A stretch of 64,000 bases of DNA. Origin: Anaerolineae bacterium (GTDB taxonomy: Bacteria > Chloroflexota > Anaerolineae > Aggregatilineales > Phototrophicaceae). The DNA lies in contig JADLAY010000069.1 of the NCBI GenBank assembly GCA_020849765.1, positions 310,001 through 374,000 on the forward strand, read 5' to 3'. How positions within the stretch are numbered: position 1 is the stretch's first letter; every line of letters starts with the position of its first letter. Shown one piece after another: positions 35,457 to 44,579 of this stretch. Under the pieces are notes generated by a model. It saw only the letters and a list, made by a program, of their open reading frames with translations, had not been told where the DNA came from and did no database searches. The position numbers were made by a program, and so were the translations under genes.

Positions 35457-36245
35457 CTAATTCAGCCCCAGGATCTGGCGCGCCTGGGCAGTCGTCGCCA
35501 GCGGGCGCCCCATCGCGCGTGAGAGCTCCGCCGCTGCCGCGACCAGTTCGTGCGTCGGCGCGATGCTGCCGCTCAGGTCGTAGGGATAATCTTCGGTGCC
35601 GATGCGCACGTGATCGCCGTTGGCAATCGCCGCCGCGACGATTTCCATCTGCTCTTTGCCCATGATGCTGACGTTGACGACCGACCCTTCCGGCATGTGC
35701 TTGCGCCGGTACATGTATTCTTCGACCGTCGCCGGTGACCACTGCCCGCCCGGCCAACCGAAGAAGAGCGTCGCGAAATAGGGTGGCTTGAGCAGATCGC
35801 GCTCGATCAACCAGTTCATGTTCCAGATCGAGCCGGTGTTCCAGACTTCCAGCTCCGGCTTAACGCCGTACTGCAGGCACAGGCGCATGTACTCGGCCAG
35901 TTCTTCACGCGAATGCAGTTTGTAGACATCCAGCCCGGCGAAGGCTTCGTCGTGGTGGCTGATGATGATCGACATCATGTCAGCGTGATTCTCGAAGACG
36001 ACCATCCGCTCCGGAATCGGCAGGCTGGACATACCGCACTGAAGGATGAGATCGCCGCAGCGCGCGCGGTGCTGCTCGATCACTTCGACCCAGCGCCCCT
36101 CGGCGTGCGTGTGGATGATGGTTGCGCCGGCTTCCATGCAGCGCAGCGATTCCTCGGTGATCGCTTCCGGCGTCTTCGGATAATCGACCTGATCCGGCGC
36201 GAGCCAGCAGATATTCGCGGTGGCGGTGATGATGAGTGGTTGCAT
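35457..36245 (-). CDS. Beta-keto acid cleavage enzyme (BKACE, DUF849 family)
   Basis: 262 residues. BKACE enzymes condense a beta-keto acid with acetyl-CoA and cleave it to acetoacetate and a new acyl-CoA, using zinc. Features: zinc-binding HTH in AGATIIHTHAEGRW near residues 44-48, PELEVWNTG in place of the usual E-x-W-x-T segment, and RIGTEDYPYDLSG where family members usually have R-x-G-x-E-D-N. The family is common in unusual catabolic gene clusters, each with its own substrate. Its place between an SDR and a Gfo/Idh dehydrogenase suggests that it cleaves a beta-keto intermediate. TAGGAG precedes the ATG. Confidence 0.82.
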   Translation of the reverse strand: MQPLIITATANICWLAPDQVDYPKTPEAITEESLRCMEAGATIIHTHAEGRWVEVIEQHRARCGDLILQCGMSSLPIPERMVVFENHADMMSIIISHHDEAFAGLDVYKLHSREELAEYMRLCLQYGVKPELEVWNTGSIWNMNWLIERDLLKPPYFATLFFGWPGGQWSPATVEEYMYRRKHMPEGSVVNVSIMGKEQMEIVAAAIANGDHVRIGTEDYPYDLSGSIAPTHELVAAAAELSRAMGRPLATTAQARQILGLN

Positions 36246-36274
36246 AAGCGCTCCTATTCGCCTGACTGCGTAAG

Positions 36275-37309
36275 CTATTCGATTGCGATCGGCTGCCCGG
36301 TGCGCGCCGATTCATAAGCCGCTTCGATCATGAGCAGACCGTAGTGCGCGTCCGCCGGGTCGACCTTCGGCACGCCGCCATCCCACACGGTCTGAATGAA
36401 ATCCTTCGTCTCTTCAAGGATCGAATTGTATTTCCAGTGCACCGGGTCGTAAGGCACTGCCGCGAGTGGCGTGCCCTGGAAGTCTTCCGTGCCCCGGTAG
36501 AGGATGGCCGGTGGATTGGCGATCTGGTCGATGATCAGTGCGCCGGTCGTGCCGTAGATCTCCAGCCGTTCCGTCCACGGGCTTTCGGCGGTAAAGGTGA
36601 ATTGCAGGGTGAACGTTGTCCCGCTCGTCATGCGCCCGATGACGATGGCGTTATCTTCGACCTCGCTCACGGACACCAACTGCGAGTGGAATGCCTGCAG
36701 CGAGGCCAGCTCGCCGAACAGCCACTTGAGCAGATAGAACGTGTGCGGCGCGGCATCCATCAGCACACCGCCGCCGGAGCCGATCTTCTTGGCTTTCCAC
36801 GGATGCGGGTTCTTCAGCCGTTCGACCTCGCTGCCCGCGATCAACGTGCGCACCTGGTAGATATCGCCCAGTGCGTGCGCGCGCAGGAGCTTCTCCGCCT
36901 CTGTGTAGGCGGTGACGAAGCGCGTGTTCTCCGCGACGGAGAACTTGACGCCCATCTCGCGCGCCTTCTCGATCAGCGCCATGCCCTCGTCAGGGTCAAT
37001 CGTCAGCGGTTTTTCGAGCAGGACGTGCTTGCCGCGTTCGAGCGCATACAGCGCGACCGGGTAATGCAGGTTGTGCGGCAGGATGAGGTCGACCAGATCG
37101 ACATCCGCTTCATCCAGGAGCCGCTTGTAGTCGGTATAGACCGCCGCGCCAAAACGCTGTGCGACTACGTTGGCCTTTGCCTCGTCGATGTCACAGACGG
37201 CGACGACGTTCGCGATGTCCGACATGGCCGCCGCCCCTTCGACGTGCGCGTCGGCAATGATCCCCAGCCCGATAATCCCGATGCGTAGTTTTTCCCGATC
37301 CATCGTCAT
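36275..37309 (-). CDS. Gfo/Idh/MocA-family NAD(P)-dependent oxidoreductase
   Basis: 344 residues. Oxidises or reduces sugars, sugar acids or inositols. N-terminal Rossmann fold with IGIIGLGIIADAH, AVCDIDEAK and the EKP triad residue (VLLEKPLTI); the C-terminal alpha/beta sheet domain has the conserved H-x-x-D-like region (GGGVLMDAAPHTFYLLKWLFGE, Asp and His). GAGGAA precedes the ATG at 37309. It is a close cousin in type, though not in sequence, of the second Gfo/Idh gene at 43433-44497; together they could perform two oxidation/reduction steps. Confidence 0.9.
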   Translation of the reverse strand: MTMDREKLRIGIIGLGIIADAHVEGAAAMSDIANVVAVCDIDEAKANVVAQRFGAAVYTDYKRLLDEADVDLVDLILPHNLHYPVALYALERGKHVLLEKPLTIDPDEGMALIEKAREMGVKFSVAENTRFVTAYTEAEKLLRAHALGDIYQVRTLIAGSEVERLKNPHPWKAKKIGSGGGVLMDAAPHTFYLLKWLFGELASLQAFHSQLVSVSEVEDNAIVIGRMTSGTTFTLQFTFTAESPWTERLEIYGTTGALIIDQIANPPAILYRGTEDFQGTPLAAVPYDPVHWKYNSILEETKDFIQTVWDGGVPKVDPADAHYGLLMIEAAYESARTGQPIAIE

Positions 37310-37324
37310 TGATTCCTCTGTGCC

Positions 37325-38461
37325 TCACCGGGTCACGGTGCGGATCGCCGTCGGCAAATGCGTCAGTTGGCGGTAGCCCGTCTCGGTGATGACGTAGGTC
37401 TCCTCATCGCCGATCAGTTCGCCCGTTTCGTACTGGGCATACATCTCCAGGTTGAGCACCATCCCCGCCTGAAAGACCACGTCGCGCGTCCCCTCGTAGA
37501 TCCAGACTTCCTCGACCTGCATGCCGATGGTGTGGCCGATGTTGGGGATGAAAGGCTTCAGGTGATGCCGGTCGTAGAGCGCCATCGCTTTGTCGTAGAC
37601 GTGGCCGAAGGTCGCCCCCGGCTTGAGCGCGGACGCCGTCTCGCTCAGGATGGCGCACATCGTCCTGTGCAGTGTGGCGATGCCTTCCGGGATGCTGCCG
37701 GTGTACATCAGCCGCCGGTTGTCGGAGTAGTAGCCGTCGACAATCGCGCCCAGGTCGAGCGTGACGAGCTTGTCCGCTTCCAGCGCTTCGTCGATCTCGA
37801 CTTCGGGGTTGGACGCGCCGAATGAGATCGTCACGTGGCTGATGCCGGATGCGCCGTGCTGCAGCATCCCCGCCTTGGCCGCCTGCATCAGCGCCGGACG
37901 GCGGATGCCAAGATGCATCGCGGCCATCAGCTCGGCGACCGTGCGCTCGACCACGTTGATGCTCTTCTCCAGCAGCGCGACTTCCGCCGCGGACTTGATC
38001 AGGCGCACCTGCATCATCAGGTCATCAGCCAGCATCATGCGCTCGGACGGCACGATGCCATCGAGCAGCTTGAGCACCGTGTATGGCGCGCTCGACTCGA
38101 TGCCCAGGCGCGCCTCCGCGCCAAGCTGATCGCGCAGGACACCGGTCAGCGCTTGCTCGGCGCCTGCGATGTCGGCATAGGTCAGCACGCTATCCGCGCC
38201 ATATTCGACGCCGGTGACCGCGCCGCCCCAGCACATCAGGGTGACGTGGCCCTGCCGGGTGATGAAGGCGAAGAACGGCAGCACGTTGCGCAGCCCGTAC
38301 AGGATCGGGTTGCCGCTGCTGAAGAGCGCCGGGAAGCCGGTCGTGTAGAAGACATGCTCCGGCGAGGTGAGCAGCACCGCATCCAGCTTGTGCTCCGCCA
38401 TCAGCCGGATCAGCTTGTCTTTGTCGAAGCCGAGCGGCAAGAAACGAACCGGCGTCATCAT
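37325..38461 (-). CDS. M24-family metallohydrolase (Xaa-Pro peptidase/creatinase-like)
   Basis: 378 residues. Pita-bread fold enzyme with an N-terminal regulatory domain (1-145) and catalytic C-terminal domain. Metal ligands are present: two aspartates in TLDLGAIVDGYYSD, His in NIGHTIGMQVEE, Glu in MVLNLEMYAQ and Glu in GDEETYVI. The family includes aminopeptidase P, creatinase and ectoine hydrolase (DoeA). In a catabolic operon a role in breaking an amide or imide bond of the substrate is as likely as peptide cleavage. The start (ATGATG, 38461/38458) overlaps the dehydratase stop by 4 bp. Confidence 0.85.
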   Translation of the reverse strand: MMTPVRFLPLGFDKDKLIRLMAEHKLDAVLLTSPEHVFYTTGFPALFSSGNPILYGLRNVLPFFAFITRQGHVTLMCWGGAVTGVEYGADSVLTYADIAGAEQALTGVLRDQLGAEARLGIESSAPYTVLKLLDGIVPSERMMLADDLMMQVRLIKSAAEVALLEKSINVVERTVAELMAAMHLGIRRPALMQAAKAGMLQHGASGISHVTISFGASNPEVEIDEALEADKLVTLDLGAIVDGYYSDNRRLMYTGSIPEGIATLHRTMCAILSETASALKPGATFGHVYDKAMALYDRHHLKPFIPNIGHTIGMQVEEVWIYEGTRDVVFQAGMVLNLEMYAQYETGELIGDEETYVITETGYRQLTHLPTAIRTVTR

Positions 38462-40182
38462 TGGCCTTTCCCTTCGTGGTCGATGAGGTCCTGGTGGCGC
38501 AGGAAGTCGAAATCACAGCCCAAGTGCGCGCCCTGGATGTGCTGCTGATACAGCCATTCGTAGCCCCTGGCAGGCGATGCCGGTTGCTGCTGGGCGGCCT
38601 CGGCACGGCGCGCGGCGAGCACGTCATCATCGACGAGCAGACTCAGCCGCCGCCCGGCCACGTCAACCTCGATCAGGTCGCCATCGCGCACGAGCCCGAG
38701 CGGCCCGCCGACCGCCGCCTCCGGCGAGACGTGCAGGATGATGGTGCCGAAAGCCGTCCCACTCATACGCGCGTCGGAGATGCGCACCATGTCTTTGACG
38801 CCGCTCAGCCTGGCCGGAATCGGGAAGCTGCCCGCTTCCGGCATGCCCGGCCCGCCGATTGGCCCCGCATTTTGCAGGACGAGGATGTCATCCGGCGTCA
38901 CGTCCAGATCGGGCGAGTCGATGCGCGCAGCCAGATCCGCCAGCGAGGTAAAGACCACGGCGCGACCGGTCTTCTGCAGCAGCGCCGGGCTGGCGGCGGA
39001 GCGCTTGATCACAGCGCCGTCCGGTGCGAGATTGCCGCGCAAGACGACCTGCGCCCCGGTCGCTTTGTAAGGTTGGTTGAGCGGGCGGATCACGTCTTGC
39101 CACTGCGGGAAGCTGTACGGTACGTCGAGGATTTGCCCCAACGTCTGCCCGGTGATGGTGACCGCATTCAGATCGAGCAGCGGCTTGAGTTCCTGCAGGA
39201 CGACGGGCATCCCCCCAGCGCGGTAGAAGTCTTCCATGTAGGCGCTGCCGGACGGCTTGAGGTTGACCAGCACCGGCGTGTCTTCGCTGACCGCGTCCAA
39301 CTGATCGAGATCGAGGCGGATGCCGAGTCGCCCGGCGATGGCCGTCAGGTGGATGATGCCGTTGGTCGAGCCGCCGATCGCCTGCAAAACACGCAGCGCA
39401 TTGGCAAACGCCCCAGGCGTCATGATCTTGTCCGGCGTCAGGTCGCTGCCGACCAGGGCGACCGCTTGCCGCCCCGTCTCTTCGCCGTGGCGCAGCCGTT
39501 CGGCATGCACCGCCGGGATGCTGGCGCCGCCGGGCAGCATCATGCCCAAGGCTTCGATCAGGCAGGCCATCGTGCTGGCCGTGCCCATGACGGCACATGT
39601 GCCGCTGGTGACGGCCAGGTTGTTTTCAACGTCGTGGATGGTGGCGTCGTCAATCTCACCGCGCCGGTACGCGCCCCAGTAGCGGCGGCAGTCCGTGCAG
39701 GCGCCGAGCCGTTCCCCCTGATACGAGCCGGTCAGCATCGGCCCGGCGGCGATGGCGATGGCCGGGATGCCCGCGCTGGCCGCACCCATCAGCAGGGCGG
39801 GCAGCGTCTTATCGCAGCCACCCATCAGCACGACCGCATCCAATGGCTGCGCCTTGATCATGACCTCGGCGTCCATCGACATCAGGTTGCGCATCATCAT
39901 GCTCGTCGGCGAAAGGAAGACCTCGCCAAGCGAGATGGTTGGGAACTCCAGCGGCAGCCCGCCCGCCTGCCAGACGCCGCGCTTGATCGCTTCGGCCAAC
40001 TCGCGGAAGCCGCGATGGCAGTTGTTGAGTTCACTGTAGGTATTGACGATGCCGATGATCGGTTTGTCGAGCGCCGTATCGCTGAAGCCCATCGAGCGGG
40101 CGAACGAGCGGCGCAAATACAGCGAAAAGGCGTTATCGCTGTACTGCGTCAGGCGGTTGGCAAACCCTTGCGTCCGGTTCAT
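38458..40182 (-). CDS. IlvD/Edd-family dehydratase (sugar-acid dehydratase type)
   Basis: 574 residues. IlvD/Edd enzymes are iron-sulfur-cluster dehydratases; the sugar-acid branch turns aldonates such as arabonate or xylonate into 2-keto-3-deoxy acids. Cluster cysteines are seen in MGGCDKTLPALL, GACTDCRRYW and VTSGTCAVMGTASTM. The overall length and the AVHAERLRHGEETGRQ segment fit the sugar-acid subgroup rather than biosynthetic DHAD; no other branched-chain amino-acid gene is nearby. The gene ends 4 bp inside the M24 gene and begins 7 bp past the aldehyde dehydrogenase stop. Confidence 0.87.
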   Translation of the reverse strand: MNRTQGFANRLTQYSDNAFSLYLRRSFARSMGFSDTALDKPIIGIVNTYSELNNCHRGFRELAEAIKRGVWQAGGLPLEFPTISLGEVFLSPTSMMMRNLMSMDAEVMIKAQPLDAVVLMGGCDKTLPALLMGAASAGIPAIAIAAGPMLTGSYQGERLGACTDCRRYWGAYRRGEIDDATIHDVENNLAVTSGTCAVMGTASTMACLIEALGMMLPGGASIPAVHAERLRHGEETGRQAVALVGSDLTPDKIMTPGAFANALRVLQAIGGSTNGIIHLTAIAGRLGIRLDLDQLDAVSEDTPVLVNLKPSGSAYMEDFYRAGGMPVVLQELKPLLDLNAVTITGQTLGQILDVPYSFPQWQDVIRPLNQPYKATGAQVVLRGNLAPDGAVIKRSAASPALLQKTGRAVVFTSLADLAARIDSPDLDVTPDDILVLQNAGPIGGPGMPEAGSFPIPARLSGVKDMVRISDARMSGTAFGTIILHVSPEAAVGGPLGLVRDGDLIEVDVAGRRLSLLVDDDVLAARRAEAAQQQPASPARGYEWLYQQHIQGAHLGCDFDFLRHQDLIDHEGKGQ

Positions 40183-40188
40183 GACGTT

Positions 40189-41622
40189 CTACAACCCCAC
40201 CGAGACGAACTTACGCACCATGTATTCGACCAGGCCTTCTTGCGAGCCTTCACTGCCAAAGCCGCTCTCGCGGATGCCGCCGAACGGCCCTTCCGCCGTC
40301 GCCGGGACGAGATCGTTGACGCCGACGATGCCGAACTTGAGCCCTTCGTAGACGCCGACCGCCGTCTTCAGATCGTTGGTCAGGGCGTAACCGGCCAGGC
40401 CGTAGGGCGTGCTGTTCGCCAGCCGCAGCCCATCAGCCAGATCGTCGAACGGGCTGAGCGCCATCACCGGGCCGAAGACTTCGTCGCAGCTAATGCGCAT
40501 CATCGGCGAAACGTTGGTCAGCAGCGTCGGCTCGTAGAAGAAGCCGCGCGAGAGATTCTCAGGTCGCTGACCGCCCGTGACGGCGATGGCACCTTTAGCG
40601 CGCGCATCGTCGACGAAAGTCACGGCACGGTCGCGACCGACCGCTGTGACCAGCGGCCCGGTCGTGATGCCATCCTGCAGCCCATCACCGAGCACCAACT
40701 GGCCGATCTTCTCGCGCGTCGCCTCCACGAAGTCTTCGAAGATGCTCTGCTGAGCATAGAAACGCGTCGGCGAGATACAGACCTGCCCGGCGTTGCGGAA
40801 CTTCGCGGCGACGGCCTGCTCGGCCGCCTTTTCGACGTCGTAATCGTCGAAGATCAAGACCGGCGCGCTGCCGCCGAGTTCGAGCGACAGCTTCTTGATC
40901 CGATCCGCTGCGCCGCGCATGAGGATTTGGCCGACGCGCTGCGAGCCGGTGAAGCTGATCTTGTCCACGAGCGGGCTTTGCAGAAATGCCTGCCCGATCT
41001 CGTTTGGCTTGCCGTTGACGAGGTTGATCACGCCCGGCGGCATTCCGGCTTCGACCATCAGGTTGACCAGCGCGATGGCGCTCATCGGCGCGATCTCGCT
41101 CGGACGCCCGACGATGGTGCAGCCTGCCGCCAGGGCCCCGGCCCACTTGCGCGCCGGGAGATAAGCCGGGAAGTTCCAGGCCGTGATCGTCGCGACCACG
41201 CCGACCGGCTGATTGAGCACGAGCAGGCGCTTATTGCCCTTGCGCGCCGGGATCGTGCGCCCGTAGGCGCGCTTGCCCTCTTCAGCGAACCAATCGAACA
41301 GATCCGCCGCCGCACCCCATTCGCCGCGCGCCTCGCTGAGCGGCTTGCCGCATTCGCGCGTCATGATCGGTGCCAACTCGTCCAGTCGTTCACGGATCAA
41401 GGTGGCGACGCGCAGGAGAATGGCGGCGCGCTCGTAGGCGGTCATCGCCGCCCATCCCGGCTGCGCGCGAGAGGCCGCGTCGATCGCAGCGTCGGCATCG
41501 CGCTCGTCGCCAAACGGCACCGGCGCGACGAGTTCCTCCGTCGCCGGGTTGATTACGTTCCAGACTTCGCCGGAGCGTGCGTCCGTCCACTGGCCGTCGA
41601 TCAGCATCTGGTAGCGCATCAT
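40189..41622 (-). CDS. Aldehyde dehydrogenase, NAD(P)-dependent
   Basis: 477 residues. Rossmann motif GAWNFP-like ITAWNFPAYLPARK, SFTGSQRVGQ, catalytic Glu in LSLELGGSAPVLIF and catalytic Cys in FRNAGQVCISPTRF are all present, with the ending GPFGGIRESGFGSEGSQEG. The substrate class cannot be told, but such enzymes downstream of IlvD-type dehydratases often oxidise 2-ketoglutarate semialdehyde (2,5-dioxopentanoate) in the Weimberg-like pentose pathways. The ATG at 41622 overlaps the TPP-enzyme stop by 4 bp and has GGGAGG upstream; an apparent longer frame to 41697 would lie inside that gene. Confidence 0.92.
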   Translation of the reverse strand: MMRYQMLIDGQWTDARSGEVWNVINPATEELVAPVPFGDERDADAAIDAASRAQPGWAAMTAYERAAILLRVATLIRERLDELAPIMTRECGKPLSEARGEWGAAADLFDWFAEEGKRAYGRTIPARKGNKRLLVLNQPVGVVATITAWNFPAYLPARKWAGALAAGCTIVGRPSEIAPMSAIALVNLMVEAGMPPGVINLVNGKPNEIGQAFLQSPLVDKISFTGSQRVGQILMRGAADRIKKLSLELGGSAPVLIFDDYDVEKAAEQAVAAKFRNAGQVCISPTRFYAQQSIFEDFVEATREKIGQLVLGDGLQDGITTGPLVTAVGRDRAVTFVDDARAKGAIAVTGGQRPENLSRGFFYEPTLLTNVSPMMRISCDEVFGPVMALSPFDDLADGLRLANSTPYGLAGYALTNDLKTAVGVYEGLKFGIVGVNDLVPATAEGPFGGIRESGFGSEGSQEGLVEYMVRKFVSVGL

Positions 41623-43418
41623 AGTTTGACCTCCCCCAGCGCCTGACGATACGACGCGTTCTTCTCCGGCAGATATTCCGGCACCGGCACGTCCCACCAG
41701 GCAGTGCCCTGCCCGCCGGATGTCCCGAACGTCATATCGATCATGACTTCCACCACGGCGGGCCGACCGAGCGCCAGCGCTTCTTGCAGCGCCGGAGCAA
41801 GCTGCTCTGGCCGTTCGACGCGCACGCCGTGTGCGCCAAAGCCGCGCGCAATCTCCGCCAGGTTGGGCGTGACCGGCTGGCCTTCTGTCTCGAACATCGT
41901 GGCGTAGTCCGCGCTGTCCTCGAAGGCGATGCGCTGCAAATCACGGATCGCCTGCCAGCCTTGATTGTTGAAAATGACGGCCACCGCCGGGATGTTGTAC
42001 TGCACGGCGGTCGCCAGTTCCTGGATCGTCATCAGGAAGTCACCGTCGCCGACGAAGGCCACGACCGGCACGTCCGGGCGGGCGAGCTTGGCGCCGAGCG
42101 CCGCCGGGTAGGCCCAGCCCATTGTGCTGAAACCGCCTGCGGAGAGATACGTGCGCGTCTGCGTGAAGGCCATCTCCTGGAAGGCCTGCGCCTGGATGTT
42201 GCCCGACGAACTGAGCACGATCGCATCTTCCGGCAGCAGCGCACGCGCCGTCTTGATCACCTGGCCCATGGTCGGGTGTTCGCCGTCGCTGGCTTCGTTA
42301 CTGTAGGAGGCTTTCCAGTCCGCGACCTGGCTTTCGATCTCGCGTGTGTAGTCGCAATCCTGCCAGTTGCGCGGCGGGGTCAGTGCCTTCACCGCGTCGA
42401 GCAGCGCGGCCAGCGCCATCTTCGCATCGGCGACGACGCCGACGGCAACCGGGTAGTTCTTGCCGATCTCCGCCGGGTCGATGTCGACGTGGATCAACTG
42501 GCTCGGCGGGATGCTGAAGACCTCGCCCGGCTTGTACGACGCCGTCGCCTTATCGGCAAAACGGACGCCGACCGCCAGCAGCACGTCGGCGTTGCGCGTC
42601 ATGTGATTGCCGCAGGTGGTCGCGTTAGTGCCCATGTGCCATGCGTACAACGGATGATCTTCCGGGAAGGCGCTCTTGCCCTGCATGGTGCTGACCACGG
42701 CGCAGCCGAGGTGCTCGGCCAGCGCCCGCAGTTCCGCCTCCGCGCCGGACAGCATCACGCCACCGCCGCAGACGATGACCGGGCGCTGAGCCTCGACGAG
42801 CAGCCTGGCCGCCTCCTGGATCGAGGCCGGGTCGGCTGCAGGACGGCTGTGCGGGCGATGCTCACGGGGATCGGCTTCGAGATCGGCATCGACCGACTGC
42901 GCCTGCACGTTCATCGGCAGCGTGACCATCGTCGGCCCCGGCCTGCCGGTCAGCATGGCGTTGAAGGCCTGCGAGACCGCGCGCGGCAATTGGCGCGCAT
43001 GATCCAGATGCCAGCTCCGTTTGACGACCGGCTCCATCACCCGATACAGATCCGACCAGCGCTGACGTTCGACCTCCTGGAGCACGCCGACACCGCGCAT
43101 GTAGGTGTGCGTCTCGCCGATCAGGAGCAGCAGCGGGATCGAATCGACGTAGGCCGTCGCCAGCCCGATCACGGTGTTGGAGGCGCCCGCGCCGATCGAT
43201 GTGTAGACCGCCAGCGGCTTGCCCGACGCGCGGTAGTAGCCATCGGCCATGTGGACTGCGGACTGCTCGTGGCGCGGCATGATGACGCGGATGCGATCGC
43301 GACGGCGGCGCAGCGCATCGATCAGCGGCAGATTGCCGTGTCCGGGAATGCCGATGATGTATTCCATGCCCTCGGAGATGAGCATGTTTATCAGGAGTTC
43401 AGAGCCGGAAATCTGCAT
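41619..43418 (-). CDS. Thiamine diphosphate-dependent enzyme (acetolactate-synthase family)
   Basis: 599 residues. Three-domain TPP enzyme: Glu51 in MPRHEQSAVHMADGY activates the cofactor; central domain about 195-345 (PVIVCGGGVMLSGAE); C-terminal domain with the TPP/Mg motif GDGDFLMTIQELATAVQYN about residue 450 ending in NN. Overall it resembles ALS, but in a catabolic operon with a dehydratase and aldehyde dehydrogenase it more likely cleaves a 2-keto intermediate (a decarboxylase, lyase or IolD-like hydrolase). No regulatory small subunit is present. It starts 14 bp after the Gfo/Idh stop. Confidence 0.88.
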   Translation of the reverse strand: MQISGSELLINMLISEGMEYIIGIPGHGNLPLIDALRRRRDRIRVIMPRHEQSAVHMADGYYRASGKPLAVYTSIGAGASNTVIGLATAYVDSIPLLLLIGETHTYMRGVGVLQEVERQRWSDLYRVMEPVVKRSWHLDHARQLPRAVSQAFNAMLTGRPGPTMVTLPMNVQAQSVDADLEADPREHRPHSRPAADPASIQEAARLLVEAQRPVIVCGGGVMLSGAEAELRALAEHLGCAVVSTMQGKSAFPEDHPLYAWHMGTNATTCGNHMTRNADVLLAVGVRFADKATASYKPGEVFSIPPSQLIHVDIDPAEIGKNYPVAVGVVADAKMALAALLDAVKALTPPRNWQDCDYTREIESQVADWKASYSNEASDGEHPTMGQVIKTARALLPEDAIVLSSSGNIQAQAFQEMAFTQTRTYLSAGGFSTMGWAYPAALGAKLARPDVPVVAFVGDGDFLMTIQELATAVQYNIPAVAVIFNNQGWQAIRDLQRIAFEDSADYATMFETEGQPVTPNLAEIARGFGAHGVRVERPEQLAPALQEALALGRPAVVEVMIDMTFGTSGGQGTAWWDVPVPEYLPEKNASYRQALGEVKL

Positions 43419-43432
43419 AGTCGTTCTTGCCT

Positions 43433-44497
43433 CTAAGAAAGCCGGACGGCCTGGCCGGTGTGGGCGGACTCTTGGGCCGCGAGCGTGAAGCGCAAGACTT
43501 CGCGCCCCTGCTCGCCGGTCAGCCGCGGCGTTTCGCCTTTGAAGTAGCTATCAATGAAGTGGCGCGTGGCGTTCATGAAGCTGTACTTCCAGTCGGACGG
43601 GATGTTGGTGAAGGTGCGCATCTGGTTATCGCGGTAAAGGATGACGGGCGGCACGTCGAGCATGTTGCCGTGCCCGCGCGTGACCCAGATCACGCCCTTG
43701 GTGCCGGTCAGTTCGACCCGGTCGTCCTGCGCGTAGTAGATCGTGTTGATCTCCATCTGCGGCGAATTGACGACTTCCAGCGAGCCGTAACGGTTGTTCG
43801 AAAACTGCCACGAGACGATGGCGGGCGTATCGAGGAACTGGCCGGGCGCAACTTCTGTCTGGCCGATCCAGGCGTGCACCTGCTCCGCCATACCCATGAA
43901 GTGCCAGGCCAGCGCAAATTTGTGATGGCCGTCGTCAAAGACCAGCGGGCCGCCGCCGTTCTTGGCGTAATCGAAGCGCCAGGCCTGCGCCGACGCCGGG
44001 ACGTCCCAGGCGGTCGCACTGATGCCGGAGTTGCTCTTGATGCGAATGGTTAGCAGGTCGCCGATTTCGCCCGCGTCGACCAATGCCTTGGCCTGCTGCA
44101 CGGGCGGGTAGAAGACGAAGTTTTCGAAGACGCGGAAGATGACGCCTGCCTCTTTCGCCGCTTCGATCATGCCATCCGCTTGATCCAGGTTGAGCGCCAT
44201 CGGTTTTTGCAGCGAGATGTGCTTGCCCGCGGCAGCCGCATCCAACGTTGCTTGATAGTGCAGGTGATGCGGCAGCAGGATGTCGACCAGATCGATGTTC
44301 GGCAGCGCCAGCAGGTCGTGATAATCGGTGAAGATGTGGTTTTCCGGCACGCCCCAACGCCGCCCGCGTTCCTGGGCGATGGCGAGATTGGCGTCGCAGA
44401 CGGCGGCAATGCGCGCGCGCGGATTCTGCAAGTATTCGAGGGCATGCAGGTCAGAGATGCGCCCGGTGCCAATAATGCCTACTTGTAGCTGATCCAT
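43433..44497 (-). CDS. Gfo/Idh/MocA-family oxidoreductase, first gene of the enzyme operon
   Basis: 354 residues. NAD-binding VGIIGTGRISDLHAL at the start, AVCDANLAIAQE, LQKPMAL (Gln-Lys-Pro where Glu-Lys-Pro is usual) and a C-terminal sheet domain with VFDDGHHKFALAWHFMG as the catalytic region. Substrates of the family are sugars, inositols or glycoside units. The ATG at 44497 is chosen since the operator repeat lies between it and the iclR stop, and an ATG at 44518 has no ribosome site. As the first enzyme gene after the operator it may catalyse the first step. Its weak Shine-Dalgarno (AGAAAGCC) is notable. Confidence 0.85.
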   Translation of the reverse strand: MDQLQVGIIGTGRISDLHALEYLQNPRARIAAVCDANLAIAQERGRRWGVPENHIFTDYHDLLALPNIDLVDILLPHHLHYQATLDAAAAGKHISLQKPMALNLDQADGMIEAAKEAGVIFRVFENFVFYPPVQQAKALVDAGEIGDLLTIRIKSNSGISATAWDVPASAQAWRFDYAKNGGGPLVFDDGHHKFALAWHFMGMAEQVHAWIGQTEVAPGQFLDTPAIVSWQFSNNRYGSLEVVNSPQMEINTIYYAQDDRVELTGTKGVIWVTRGHGNMLDVPPVILYRDNQMRTFTNIPSDWKYSFMNATRHFIDSYFKGETPRLTGEQGREVLRFTLAAQESAHTGQAVRLS

Positions 44498-44511
44498 AAA
44501 CAAGGCTTTCT

Positions 44512-44540
44512 GTTGCATATTATGCAATAGCGTTGCGCAT
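44512..44540 (+). promoter_or_regulatory. IclR-type operator, copy 1 (enzyme operon)
   Basis: The 15-mer TTGCATATTATGCAA (44513-44527), a near-perfect palindrome, is followed after 5 nt by the half-site TTGCGCAT. The 29-nt element matches the one at 45341-45369 (opposite orientation) at 23 of 29 positions. It is 15-43 bp before the Gfo/Idh start codon, so a bound protein would block or recruit polymerase. Confidence 0.7.
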
Positions 44541-44579
44541 AACGACCAAAAAAACTAAATCAGGTGGGTCGGGGAGTGC

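Noticed and set aside
38461..41646. A 1,061-codon open frame on the plus strand
   Set aside because: Antisense to the dehydratase and aldehyde dehydrogenase genes, which have full motifs; the translation is Arg/Asp-rich low complexity as expected from the opposite strand of a GC-rich gene.
41784..43436. A 550-codon plus-strand open frame
   Set aside because: Antisense shadow of the TPP-dependent enzyme gene; no protein-family features.
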